Below, in pieces: positions 1-9,800 of a stretch of DNA of 64,000 nucleotides (position 1 is the stretch's first letter; every line of letters begins with the position of its first letter). The notes under the pieces are model-generated. The model ran no database searches, was not told the origin of the DNA, and saw only the letters and a list, made by a program, of their open reading frames with translations. This stretch comes from CALLCD01 sp039196965 (GTDB lineage Bacteria; Pseudomonadota; Alphaproteobacteria; Caulobacterales; Hyphomonadaceae): assembly GCA_039196965.1 (NCBI GenBank), contig JBCCUK010000015.1, positions 1-64,000 on the forward strand. Direction: 5' to 3'. A program made the position numbers and the translations under genes.

Positions 1-141
1 AAAATATTGGTAGAGCGTCGCTTTGTTCAACCCCGCCTGGCGGCTCAGATCGCTAACACTCACTGCATTATAACCCCTTGACCAGAACAGGTCTGCGGCG
101 GTTTCAATGATATGCTGGCGCGTTTTCTCACCCTTTGACAT
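1..141 (-). CDS. TetR/AcrR family transcriptional regulator, N-terminal part (cut by window edge)
   Basis: Reads leftward from an ATG at 141 and is still open at base 1, so only 47 N-terminal residues are visible. They form a typical TetR DNA-binding domain: a basic start, the helix with ETAADLFWSRGYNAVSVSD, then the recognition helix ending in NKATLYQYF. The ligand-binding part lies outside the window, so the inducer cannot be guessed. An inverted repeat about ten bases upstream of the start (151-164) is a probable autoregulatory operator. The family assignment is secure; the specific role is unknown. Confidence 0.85.
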   Translation of the reverse strand, partial: MSKGEKTRQHIIETAADLFWSRGYNAVSVSDLSRQAGLNKATLYQYF

Positions 142-150
142 GACTAAAAC

Positions 151-164
151 TAACCGGTTGGTTA
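151..164. promoter_or_regulatory. Inverted repeat, candidate TetR operator
   Basis: TAACC-GGTT-GGTTA, perfect 5-base arms around a 4-base centre, just upstream of the tetR start codon. Short palindromes of this kind next to tetR genes are commonly their own operators. The rest of 142-437 is AT-rich noncoding DNA in which I recognise nothing further. Confidence 0.4.
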
Positions 165-437
165 TATTTTGTCAATGCCCGATGAATCCAGTTTTGCGCC
201 GGGTTCCGATTGCGTGGTTGTAGGGGCCACAGATTATTGAGGAGTGCCGATCGGCAAAAGAGCGCACTTCTTAATCATTTGATTTTATTTATCTTTTTCA
301 GAAAAATATTGAAAATCAACAATTACATATTGAAAAACAATAATACCCTTCCCAACTGTCATTCATCGGAGGCGCAGAGGGATGACCGAATAGGCTGACG
401 ATAGAAGAAAAACTGTTTAACTAGAAGGACTAACACA

Positions 438-635
438 ATGATACCGCAACCAGGTGAGGCTCGGACCACCCCAAGAGTTGCCCTGAGAACAGTGAAGCCT
501 GTTCCTCCATTTAACCCTCTCGCCAAGTCGGGCCAGATCACCGCATCCATACCGGCAAATGATACCGGCGATGCTCGCCGCCCCAACATTCTCGGCAAAC
601 GCCGCCGTCGCCAGGCACGTTTGCGCGCTCGGTAA
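438..635 (+). CDS. Small arginine-rich hypothetical protein (65 aa)
   Basis: I do not recognise this protein. The case for a real gene is its context: an AGAAGGA ribosome-binding site lies about eight bases before the ATG, and a strong intrinsic terminator on the same strand follows the stop by under 30 bases. The product is rich in proline and ends in a very basic tail (KRRRRQARLRAR), with no signal peptide or membrane segment. A nucleic-acid-binding or ribosome-associated role is only a guess. The opposite strand is also open here but lacks comparable signals. Confidence 0.45.
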   Translation: MIPQPGEARTTPRVALRTVKPVPPFNPLAKSGQITASIPANDTGDARRPNILGKRRRRQARLRAR

Positions 636-661
636 CACTTCGCTCCCATAGAGAGCTCCCC

Positions 662-706
662 GAAACGAGGCCGTCTCCTTGCTGGACATCGGCCTCGTTT
701 CTTTAT
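662..706 (+). terminator. Rho-independent terminator
   Basis: A perfect 12-bp stem (662-673 with 690-701, GAAACGAGGCCG and its complement) has a 16-base loop and is followed by CTTTATT. It is oriented to end transcription of the small ORF at 438-635. Confidence 0.75.
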
Positions 707-775
707 TGTAGGGTCAAGACACCTTGATCAAAGAGGGTTCTTTGCTCTGATAGCAAAGGCGTTATACGGGCAGTA

Positions 776-1549
776 TCAAGTGTCTTCAGGTGGGTTGATA
801 AACGCGAAGTAGTCGCGCCCGCCAAAATAGACATAGGAGGCGTGTCGCCCGGTCTCGACGTCGATTCTGGTGCCGTCATCCTGTAAAAGGAAACGGGTTT
901 CATAGAGTTCGCCAATCGCTCTTGATGCTGCCGGATTGTTGCTTTGAGCTCTGCTTCCGAAAAATGTTCCGTCAGCTGAGAAGATAAAGGTTTTTGTGCG
1001 ATCTGTTTCGATGCCGAATTCGCTTGCCGCGACCAGCTCGACATTGCCCGCTCTGTAGGCGTCATAGAAAATATCATTCGCAAGCGATCTGCTGCCGCGT
1101 GCTGCACTCTGCTCCAGTATCTCACCAAACTTTGCCAGCGCTTCTTCATCATTGGTGACAAGCTGGTCGGCGAAATCTGTGATGAAGCCAATATTCTTGT
1201 CCCCCAATGCCCCTGCTGCGGCAGCTGTGAAGAGCTGCCCACCCACTTCGATTTTAACGTCGAGCGTTGAGGCGGCGAACCGTTCAAGAGCGTTCTGAAG
1301 CGAGGCTTGGCCCGAAGCGCTTGCGACTGCTGGTATGTTTTCGGCTCGGCTATTGCGCAGAATTTCGCGAATGGCCTCAACCGGGTTCGTCCCATCGCTC
1401 GAGACACTGCCGCCGTAGATAATAGACGGTCTTGTCGACAAAGCGTCGCTGTTACCACGACTATCAAGCCTAGACTGACCTATATTCTGAGCTTGGCGCA
1501 ACAACAATAGTGCTCGCGAGCCTGATTCGGTGATTGCTGAAAAAGACAC
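776..1549 (-). CDS. Hypothetical protein (257 aa)
   Basis: Not recognised. The preferred start is the GTG at 1549, which has GGAG seven bases upstream; a TTG at 1555 is also in frame but too close to that site. The product is soluble, without a signal peptide or membrane helix, and mildly acidic. It has a helix-rich middle (about residues 55-155) and a beta-rich C-terminal third with several aromatic residues (YVYFGGRDYFAFI near the end). It stands alone between the small ORF and the ABC exporter. A 254-codon overlapping reading frame on the same strand has no such coherent composition and was not chosen. Confidence 0.6.
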   Translation of the reverse strand: MSFSAITESGSRALLLLRQAQNIGQSRLDSRGNSDALSTRPSIIYGGSVSSDGTNPVEAIREILRNSRAENIPAVASASGQASLQNALERFAASTLDVKIEVGGQLFTAAAAGALGDKNIGFITDFADQLVTNDEEALAKFGEILEQSAARGSRSLANDIFYDAYRAGNVELVAASEFGIETDRTKTFIFSADGTFFGSRAQSNNPAASRAIGELYETRFLLQDDGTRIDVETGRHASYVYFGGRDYFAFINPPEDT

Positions 1550-1791
1550 TCTCAATCTCCATGCTCTGGTAACGATAATACTGAGACTGACAATTCAACC
1601 TTTGCGTTAGCATTCCGTTTATAAGCGATAACGTAGCAAGATTATGAGCTTATCTGCTCGGTTCCTTTTGGCGTTTTGGATAGTTTTCAGAGCAGTTGCT
1701 GTATCCGTCTGCCAAGATCAGCTGAAAGGCAGCGGTACTTTGCAGGTCTGAGCTGAAGAATAATCACTCACCCCGACGTCGCGGGCGACAT

Positions 1792-3636
1792 CTAAACTCC
1801 GGCAAACTGCATCTCGGCGAGTCGCGCATAAAGTCCGCCTCTGGCAACGAGTGTATCATGGGTGCCGGTCTCAACGACCCGTCCGCCATCCATAACGATA
1901 ATTCTATCGGCCTGGCGCACTGTCGAGAGCCTATGCGCGATGGCGAGGGTCGTGCGCCCTTTGGCAGCGGCTTCCAGGGCCTGGCGGACCAAAGCTTCGG
2001 ACTCTGAATCGAGCGCGCTCGTCGCCTCGTCGAGCAACAGCACCGGCGCATTGCGGGCAAGGGCGCGGGCCAGGGCGATGCGCTGGCGTTGACCACCCGA
2101 AAGCGCACGCCCTTTCGTGCCAAGCTCAGCATCGAGCCCGCCGCGTTCTTCCAGAAAGCTCCATGCTTCGGCGCTTTCCGCGGCCTGTCGCAGCGCTGCG
2201 TCGGTCACCCTGTCAGCGCCGATGGCGATATTGTCCCGCGCCGTTCCGGTGAAGAGCGTTGCGTCCTGCGCGGCATAAGCGAATTGTCCTCGCCATTCAT
2301 GTGGATCTGCCTGGGGGGCTGCCACACCATCCAGCCGCACCGCACCAGCCGCTGGATCAAACAGGCGGAGTGCGAGCCGAAACACGGTCGACTTCCCGCC
2401 GCCCGATGGGCCTACGAGCGCGACAAACTCCCCGGGCGCGATGTCCAGATTGAAGTCCTGCAAGGCAGGGCGCTCGTGTGTATCATAAGCGAAGGTCACG
2501 TTTTCAAAGCGCAGCGCTCCTGTCACCGGGCTTGGCAAGTTTTGCGGTGTCTCCGGCGCGGCGATCTCGGGTTTCGTGTCGAACACCTCGGTGGCCCGGT
2601 CTGCTGCGCCAGCTGCTCTCATTATCTGACCGTAGATCTCCGCCATGGAGATGAAGCCCGAGGATGCAAACACTGAATAGAGCACCAGCGAGCTCAACTC
2701 TCCGCCCGTCATCAGCCCGGTCGTCACCCATCGCGCACCGAGCCAGAGCAATCCGACAATGCTGCCGGTGAGGAGAGAAGTGAACACAACGGTCATACCG
2801 GCCTCTGCTCCGATCCGGCGCATCGCGGCGGAGAAGGTCGCCTCGCTTGCCTCGGTAAACCGGGCGCGGCTTTTGCTCTCCCGGTTATAGGCTTGCACCA
2901 GCTCAATCGAGTCCAGCGCTTCGGCGGCTTCGCCCCCGGCATTGGCTAACCGCGTCTGGGTCTCATTGGAGAGCTTGCGCACCCAGCGGCCGATCACCAG
3001 CACAGGCACCATCACCACTGGGATTACCAGCAACAACCCGCCGCCGAGTTTCCAGTTGATCAGGAAGATCATGCCCAGCGCGCCGATCGTATTGATCAGA
3101 GTGCGCAGGCCGAAGCTTGTCGAGGAGCCGAGAAATGTCTCGATCAGCGTGATGTCCGCCGTCAGCCGCGACACCGCCTCGCCGGAGCGCATATGCCCAT
3201 GCCACCGCGGGCTAAGCGACAGCATATGACCGTAAAGATCCCGCCTCAGATCCGCAGCGATCCTCTGGCCGAACCGTGAGATGAGGTAGAACCGCGTCGC
3301 GCCGATAAAACCGAGAATCACCACAGCAAGGAAAACGAGAAAGAAATTCCCGTCTATCACCTGAAGGAGCTGTGCATCGTCCACGGATCCGCCGAGCCCG
3401 GCATCCACAGCATCGCCGAGCAGCAATGGAATGAAGAGGGTCAGCGCCGTTCCGAGCAAGAGGAAGATCAAAGCCACAATCACGGTCAAAGGGTGCTGGC
3501 GCACATACGGCCACAGCATGGCGAGGGATCGCAGCGAGCGTCCCTCGCTGCGATTCAAATCGCCATATTCGTCTGGGGCCGCTGCTCGCCTGTCATGGGC
3601 GGGGGCATCGACCAGCGTGTCTGTTGTATCTGTCAT
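1792..3636 (-). CDS. ABC transporter, fused permease and ATPase (MsbA/LmrA-like exporter)
   Basis: A half-transporter of 614 residues that should work as a homodimeric exporter in the inner membrane. The N-terminal membrane domain (about residues 40-345) has six predicted helices. The ATPase domain follows with Walker A GPSGGGKST (409-417), signature LSGGQ (512-516), Walker B VLLLDEA (532-538) and the H-loop in AIAHRLST (about 563). All catalytic residues are present. Its length is normal for the family. Lipid, lipid A or drug export are all possible, and no neighbour narrows this. The start is the ATG at 3636. Confidence 0.9.
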   Translation of the reverse strand: MTDTTDTLVDAPAHDRRAAAPDEYGDLNRSEGRSLRSLAMLWPYVRQHPLTVIVALIFLLLGTALTLFIPLLLGDAVDAGLGGSVDDAQLLQVIDGNFFLVFLAVVILGFIGATRFYLISRFGQRIAADLRRDLYGHMLSLSPRWHGHMRSGEAVSRLTADITLIETFLGSSTSFGLRTLINTIGALGMIFLINWKLGGGLLLVIPVVMVPVLVIGRWVRKLSNETQTRLANAGGEAAEALDSIELVQAYNRESKSRARFTEASEATFSAAMRRIGAEAGMTVVFTSLLTGSIVGLLWLGARWVTTGLMTGGELSSLVLYSVFASSGFISMAEIYGQIMRAAGAADRATEVFDTKPEIAAPETPQNLPSPVTGALRFENVTFAYDTHERPALQDFNLDIAPGEFVALVGPSGGGKSTVFRLALRLFDPAAGAVRLDGVAAPQADPHEWRGQFAYAAQDATLFTGTARDNIAIGADRVTDAALRQAAESAEAWSFLEERGGLDAELGTKGRALSGGQRQRIALARALARNAPVLLLDEATSALDSESEALVRQALEAAAKGRTTLAIAHRLSTVRQADRIIVMDGGRVVETGTHDTLVARGGLYARLAEMQFAGV

Positions 3637-3734
3637 GGCCTGCGGGGCTTGCTCTCTGTTCTTGCTTCGGTTATGAGGCGCTATTCCAGAAATTCAAGCG
3701 CATACCGTGCGCCCTATACATATGTAGGCTCGCC

Positions 3735-3953
3735 ATGAAATCAGAAGGCCATCCCGATTATCATTTCATCACTGTGGTGATGACCGACGGCACCGAGTAT
3801 CAGACCCGCTCCACCTATGGCAGCGAGGGCGACCGGCTCGTGCTCGACATCGATCCGACCACGCACCCAGCCTGGACCGGCGGCAATCAGACGCTTCTCG
3901 ACCGTGGTGGCCGCGTCTCCCGGTTTAAAGACAAATTTAAGGGCTTCATGTAA
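3735..3953 (+). CDS. rpmE: 50S ribosomal protein L31
   Basis: A 72-residue component of the large ribosomal subunit. The beginning (HPDYHFITVVMTDGTEY) and the block DIDPTTHPAWTGG are diagnostic of bacterial L31. The zinc-binding cysteines of the C+ form are absent, as is usual in alphaproteobacteria. The ATG at 3735 gives the expected length; a longer in-frame extension upstream is not part of the protein. It is a single gene ended by the terminator at 4005-4037. Confidence 0.93.
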   Translation: MKSEGHPDYHFITVVMTDGTEYQTRSTYGSEGDRLVLDIDPTTHPAWTGGNQTLLDRGGRVSRFKDKFKGFM

Positions 3954-4004
3954 GCCTCAGTCCAACCAAACGAAATCCCAAGCGGACCTCTCCGCGAAAG
4001 ATAG

Positions 4005-4037
4005 CCCCCGGTTCAAGAGTGCCGGGGGTTTGTTTTT
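4005..4037 (+). terminator. Rho-independent terminator of rpmE
   Basis: CCCCCGG (4005-4011) pairs with CCGGGGG (4022-4028), followed by TTTGTTTTT. It lies between the convergent rpmE and NnrU-family genes. Confidence 0.8.
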
Positions 4038-4046
4038 GCGCCGCCC

Positions 4047-4610
4047 TCAGACCGGCGAGACGCCAAGCAGATAGGCGTGCCCCCAACTCAAGAATACGCC
4101 ATAGGCTACGAGCCCGATTGAGACGGCGAGAAGATCGCCCACCAGTTTTCGCGTGCCCGCTGGCGATGGCCGCCTGAGGGACGCGACATAGTCCACCAGA
4201 CAGAACGCAAAGAACGCCCCAAACAGCACGGCCTCGCGCAAGTCCACGCCCGTGAAAAGATGTGCGAACGCCCAGACACCCACACCCAAAACCATGGGGT
4301 GCTGAACGAAGGACTTTATGTACCCCCGCGGCATATAAGCCGACATGAGCAGTATGAACGCGACGGCCATCAGGAGGAATGCAGCCCCTCGACCCCAGCC
4401 GGGGCTGGCGATCAGCAGGGACCCCTTGGCCACTTGACTGTAGCCATAAAGCATAAGCGCAAAGCCAAGCAGGGAGACCAGGCTGTATAGGCCCATATAG
4501 GAACCTTCGCCCATTCGCTCGCGTATATCATGACCAGCGGCGCGTGAACGGAATGCCGAAAATGTGTGCGCGGCAAAGAACAGAAATGTTCCAGCGATCA
4601 GCAACGTCAT
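4047..4610 (-). CDS. NnrU family integral membrane protein
   Basis: A 187-residue inner-membrane protein with five or six hydrophobic segments. The features GxSYMGLYSLVSLLGFALMLYGY and PRGYIKSFVQHPMVLGVGVWAFAHL match the NnrU family, first linked to nitric-oxide metabolism but widespread in proteobacteria without denitrification genes. The ATG at 4610, preceded by AGAGGGA, gives the family's usual N-terminus; an upstream ATG (4700) would add an atypical charged stretch. No denitrification gene is nearby, so a role in nitrogen-oxide metabolism is not supported here. Confidence 0.8.
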   Translation of the reverse strand: MTLLIAGTFLFFAAHTFSAFRSRAAGHDIRERMGEGSYMGLYSLVSLLGFALMLYGYSQVAKGSLLIASPGWGRGAAFLLMAVAFILLMSAYMPRGYIKSFVQHPMVLGVGVWAFAHLFTGVDLREAVLFGAFFAFCLVDYVASLRRPSPAGTRKLVGDLLAVSIGLVAYGVFLSWGHAYLLGVSPV

Positions 4611-4929
4611 TTTTTCCCTCTCCATTATTTTGTTGTTTGCAGCAATTTTCCTGAATCTTCTGCACATCGTCAATTCGTTCTGTTCTTGCTTGACAATCAT
4701 CAGCCGGTCGGCGCATTAATGTTGAACTTAACCTAGCGTTAGCGACGTATGTCGCGCCCCGGACGGAGGTCCACCGTGTTTATTTCAGTAACGAAACCGC
4801 CCCGGTAACTGACCTCGCCAGCTGAGCCTTTATGCTCGGCAACCCATCTCACAAAAACACACGCTTCCAGCACACATGTACCTTGCCCAGGGCAAGGATC
4901 GCACGCCATTCCACTACGGGGGGACTCCC

Positions 4930-6198
4930 ATGTCCGACGTATCTGAAACAAAGATCGAAACGCAAAACGAATCCACTGGCGCAAATCGCGCCATCTACTT
5001 CATGGCGCTTGTCGTCTTCATAGATATGATGGGCGTCAGCATCATCATCCCGGTCATGCCGGATCTGATCACGACCCTGACCGGCGTTACCCTCGGCGAG
5101 GCGGCTGGGATTGGCGGTTACCTCTTCGCCTCCTATGCGGTGATGCAGTTTCTCTTCGCGCCCATTCTCGGCGCGCTGAGTGACCGCTTTGGTCGGCGGC
5201 CCGTCCTGCTTGTGGCGCTGGCCGGGCTTGCCCTCGATTACATCTTAATGGCGACGGCACCGACCATTGTCTGGCTCTTTGTCGGGCGTGTTCTGGCCGG
5301 CATTCTCGGAGCGACCTGGCCCGTTGCCAATGCTTGCGTCGCCGACGTCTCGACCGATGACACAAGGGCGAAGAATTTCGGCATCGTGGCGGCGGCAGCT
5401 GGCATCGGCTTTGTCTTCGGTCCGATCCTCGGCGGGTTGCTCGGCTCGGTGGGCCTGCGCGCGCCGTTCTATGCCGCAGCCGCTATGGTGTTAGTCGCCG
5501 CCGCAGTTGGCCTGTTCCTCCTGCCGGAAACGTTGAACAGCGGTCTGAAGCGGGGGTTTGACTTGCGGCGGGCCAACCCTGTCGGCGGCTTGCTGAAAAT
5601 TGGTGAGCACCGGATTGTTCTCGGCGTCCTCTCGGCCTTCCTGCTGATGCAGTTCGCCTGGATGAGTTTCAGCGTTGTCTGGCCTTACTACACAATTGAG
5701 CTGTTCAATTGGGATGAACTTCAGATAGGCATTTCCGTCGCGCTTTACGGCCTGCTGATCGCGGTCATTCAGGGCGGGCTTACCGGGCCGGTCACGGCAA
5801 AGTTCGGCAAGGTTCAGGTTGGCATCTTCTCGATTGTCATCGGCATTATCATCTACTTCGCCTATGGCTTCATCACTGAAAGCTGGATGGCCTATGCTCT
5901 GATCGTTATCTCGGCCCCGAGCGCATTCTCCGGTCCGATCATGCAGACCCTTATGACCGAGCGGGTCAGCGATGATCAGCAGGGGGAGCTTCAGGGCGTG
6001 ATCGCTAGCGTCATGAGTATCAACGCCATTGCTGCGCCCTTTGTCATGTCGCAGATTTTCCGGATATTTACGGCGGACGGTGCCCCGATCTATCTGCCAG
6101 GAGCGCCTTTCGTTCTATCAGGCGTCCTGATTTCGGCGACGCTGTTTGTCTTCATCGCCGTTACCCGGGGCGAGACCATAGTGCAAGCAGCGCCGTAG
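4930..6198 (+). CDS. MFS transporter, TCR/Tet family
   Basis: A 422-residue major facilitator protein with about 12 membrane helices. The loop 2-3 motif GALSDRFGRRPVLL and the beginning IDMMGVSIIIPVMPDL are those of the TetA-like drug:H+ antiporter group. The ATG at 4930 has a GGGGGGA ribosome-binding site; an upstream in-frame ATG (4876) has none. The family exports tetracycline-like or other small molecules, but the substrate cannot be read from sequence. No adjacent TetR gene controls it. A long hairpin follows the stop. Confidence 0.88.
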   Translation: MSDVSETKIETQNESTGANRAIYFMALVVFIDMMGVSIIIPVMPDLITTLTGVTLGEAAGIGGYLFASYAVMQFLFAPILGALSDRFGRRPVLLVALAGLALDYILMATAPTIVWLFVGRVLAGILGATWPVANACVADVSTDDTRAKNFGIVAAAAGIGFVFGPILGGLLGSVGLRAPFYAAAAMVLVAAAVGLFLLPETLNSGLKRGFDLRRANPVGGLLKIGEHRIVLGVLSAFLLMQFAWMSFSVVWPYYTIELFNWDELQIGISVALYGLLIAVIQGGLTGPVTAKFGKVQVGIFSIVIGIIIYFAYGFITESWMAYALIVISAPSAFSGPIMQTLMTERVSDDQQGELQGVIASVMSINAIAAPFVMSQIFRIFTADGAPIYLPGAPFVLSGVLISATLFVFIAVTRGETIVQAAP

Positions 6199-6875
6199 TT
6201 GTGAATTGGGGGCGGTTTACGAGTTGAGATTCTCGGACTCTCAGCGCACTGAAAGTGAGAGTCTCAACCGTCGTTCCCGTTGAGTATTTTTCATCAGAGG
6301 ATCCATCTCTGAAAAGTTTCATACCCTCTCATCTATCTCACCGTAGTTGCCGGTGCAGGCGGGTATACATGATGTGTTGGAGAGTTTGGGACAAGTGAAT
6401 GTCTATGGTCCCTTGGCCTGAACCCGGGGCCGGGGTTGGCGGATGTCGAGCCTACGGAACAAATGAGTAAGCCCTGAGCTCTGGAATCTCTGCCAAAATC
6501 ACTTTTGGCTGCATATTTACATATCTTCGTACAAGTTTGAAAATATGTGAAATTCCCTGCATTCTATTGATTTTTGCAAAGAATCCCGCAGAACATGTTC
6601 ACCTAGGGGAAGTATTTCCCGGTTTATTCTATGATTAGTGAAATAATTGACTTGGTTAAGGCCTGTTGCGCCTGTGGAGCAAGTTGCCGCACACTTGAGA
6701 TGCATCAGGCATTACGCTAATTTGAAAGAGTCACAGCAGTGTATGGTTTCTGCGGCGGTTGATACCCGGCCCCGGAAAGATATGTCTGCATTGGGCATTC
6801 TGAACATTCGAAAATCAAACCATCAATCACTGGCGGCCTCGAATTGGTCGCGAAAGGTAACTGGACGGACACTGG
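6199..6875. other. Intergenic region before the glutamate synthase gene
   Basis: About 680 bases without a convincing gene. It begins with the imperfect hairpin at 6223-6268. A relatively AT-rich part at about 6500-6660 probably holds the promoter; TTGACT near 6649 is one possible -35 element. A small open frame at 6647-6955 runs into the glutamate synthase gene out of frame and is a shadow. I recognise no riboswitch or attenuator, though a leader of up to 200 bases is possible. Confidence 0.5.
6223..6268. repeat. Long imperfect inverted repeat (hairpin)
   Basis: GTTGAGATTCTC (6223-6234) pairs with GAGAGTCTCAAC (6257-6268) with one G-U pair. The inner arms ACTCTCAG and CTGAAAGT extend the stem after a two-base bulge, leaving the loop CGCA. 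The stem is about 20 bp. No T-run follows directly (the first is at about 6286), so it is not a standard intrinsic terminator. It could block 3' exonucleases after the MFS gene or be a dispersed repeat. Confidence 0.6.
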
Positions 6876-9800
6876 ATGAGACGCGCGGCCACGGAAACAC
6901 TCTACGATCCCGAACTGGAATACAGTTCATGCGGCGTTGGTTTCCTGACCCGTAAGGATGGGAAGCAAACCCATGACGTCCTACTGAAAGTGCATGAAGC
7001 GCTTTGCGCGGTCCCCCATCGAGGCGGGATGTCGTCTGAAGGCGTTGGAGATGGTGCTGGAATATCCATGGATATTTCAGAGGCATTTTTCTCCAAGCTC
7101 ACCGGGAAAAAGCTGAAGCTCGGCGAGTTCGGTGTCGGCAACTTCTTCCTGCCCGAAGATGAGCACAAACGTGCCCAGGCTATGGAGTTGATCGAAGACA
7201 AAATCAACGCAGCAGGCATGAAAATCCTGCTGATGCGGGCGGTTCCCGTGGATAATGATGCCATCGAATCCAGGGGGATTGTGCTGCAGTTGCCGATCGA
7301 GCAGTGGGTCTTCAAAGCTCCGAAAGGCGTACGCGGCAAGGATCTGAATAGGGCGATCTATCAGGTGCTTCTGGAGATTGAGGCAGTCGCTTACACGACT
7401 CCTGATCTGCATGGGCTTTATCCAATCTCTCTTTCGGCCGATACGCAGGTTCTGAAGGGCCGGGTGAATTCATGGGAAATCGTTCCTTATTTCACCGATC
7501 TTTGTGATCCCGACCACGCTATTCATTCGGTCTATTTCCACACCCGGTTTTCGACCAATACAGACCCGCATCCTTCCATGGCACAGCCTTTCCGGCTGAT
7601 GGCGCACAATGGCGAGCTGAATACTGACAAGAAGAATCGCCTGTCAGAGACGGCGATTGCCCTCGCAAAAAACAATACGATCATTCGTCCGAGTGGTCAG
7701 TCGGACAGCTGCCGGCTCGACCAGACCCTGAGCTGGCGCATTATCATGGACGATCTGGATATGGTGACGGCGGTGGTCTCCATGATGCCGCCAGCCTGGG
7801 AAAACGATATCACCCTGTCGCCCAAAGTCCGCGCGATGCTCGAATTCTTCTCGCTTTATGAAGAAAAGAATGATGGGCCTGCCGCCCTGATCTTTGGTGA
7901 TGGGCGCATTATCGGTGCGCGTCTTGACCGGTTAGGCCTACGCCCTCTCCGGACCGTTGAGACTGACGATTATCTGGCCGTTATGTCAGAGGCCGGTCAA
8001 GTGAACTTCCCGCCTGAGGAGGTTATCCGACGTGGCCGGATCGAAGCGGGCGGCATGCTCTATTACGATCACTCGGAGAAGCGCGCATACAATACGCACG
8101 ACGCGCTAGAAATGCTTGCCGACCGGGCCGACTACCAATCGTTGCTGGAGCAATCCTGTTCCCATGTCGAAGACTTTGATGATGCCGCGATTGAAGCGAA
8201 GATTACCAAGGCCAAGAAATATGCTGGCGATCTCAATACTTCGGCGCGTTTTGTAGCTTACAATCATAATCAGGAGAGCTTTAAATTCCTGATGGACCCG
8301 ATGCTTGCCAACGGCGTCGAAAAAGTTTCAGCCATGGGGTATGGCAACGCGATCAATGCGCTTTCCGACAATGAGGGCGGCATTGCGAAATATTTCAGCC
8401 AGCGTTTCGCTCAGGTGACCAATCCCCCTCTTGATTCGCTGAGAGAAAAAGACGGTATGACGCTTCGCGTTGCCCTCGGTGAAAAGCCACATCAGGGACC
8501 AACCGGCGCGAAGCAGATTATCGTCGATTCTCCGATATTGGATATGCGGCAACTCATGAAAATCCGTGCACAGAGCGAGACGCCTGTGATGGATTTTGAT
8601 ATGCTGTTTGAGCCTGTATTTGATGATCCGCCAGCGAACCAATCGGCATTGATCAAAGCTGTAGACACGCTTGCCAATCGCGTCGTTGAGTTCGCCTCTG
8701 ATAACGGCGGTATCGCAATCGTCTCCGATCGCCATATCAGCCGGCAGCATGCAGCTATCCCAATGACCTTGGCGATCTCTGCAATTAATCAGCGTCTGAT
8801 CGAGGAGGGGCTCCGGCTCCGTGTTTCGCTTATCGCTGAGAGCGGGCAGATAAGCTCACCGCACCATATTGCTTGCGGCTTAGGCTTTGGGGCGAGCGCC
8901 GTTTATCCCATGGGTGTCCAGTTCCGCGCGGAAGAGAAGTTTTCAGGCGAAGTCGAGCAGGCTTTTGGCAAGTTCAAGAAGGCGGCGGAAAAGTCGCTGA
9001 TGAAGACCATGGGGAAAGTTGGTCTCTGCACGGTTGAAAGTTATTCTGGCGGCGAGTTCTTCGAGCCCGACTTTCTCGATACGAATGATCCTGTGCTGAA
9101 GAAGTATTTCCCCAATATGCGCACACCTGTTGGTGGTGTGCAGTTCGGCACGATCGCCCAATCGGCAGCGGACTGGCATGAACGAGCACTGTCCATAGAG
9201 GCCGACAGCGACATTCCGATGCTTGGCCTGTTCAAGGAGCGTTCCGAGGGGGCGGGACACTCATATGGTGTCACGGCGGTTCGCGGTTTTGTCGACATGA
9301 CCGAGGAGAAAGTATCCTTTGCGAAAGCAAATGAGGAGATCGAGGATTACCGCTTACTGACGTATAATGAAATGTACGACGCTTTTGCCATCGACAAGTC
9401 GACTTTCTACGGAACCAGTTTCGACAAGTTGACAAAAGAACAGATCGACAATTTCAGCATAACCCCGGGTTACCGGGCGTTTTCCCGAACGATGACAGAG
9501 GAGCGTCGTCGTCGGCCAGTGGCCTTAAGGGATGTGCTGACATTTCCGGCTGATATCACCTTTATGAGCGAGGCAGCGGACATCAAACGGGAGATGATGC
9601 TGTTTAACCGCGCCGGAAACAGGGACTTTGTTATCCGCGGCTTGAATGTCGAGAAGGTAGACGGCGCGTACCGGATAGAACTGACAGGTCCGAGGGCGGA
9701 TGATCTTGCTCGTCTGGACGCTCTGGCTCAGACACTTGTCGAGCGCTTCGGCGACGATGTTCAGGGCCATTGGGTTGAGGGCGGTGCGTTGCTGGTCGAG

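Noticed and set aside
703..1467. 254-codon minus-strand frame
   Set aside because: It overlaps the 776-1549 gene in another frame and has low-complexity serine/arginine composition typical of a shadow frame.
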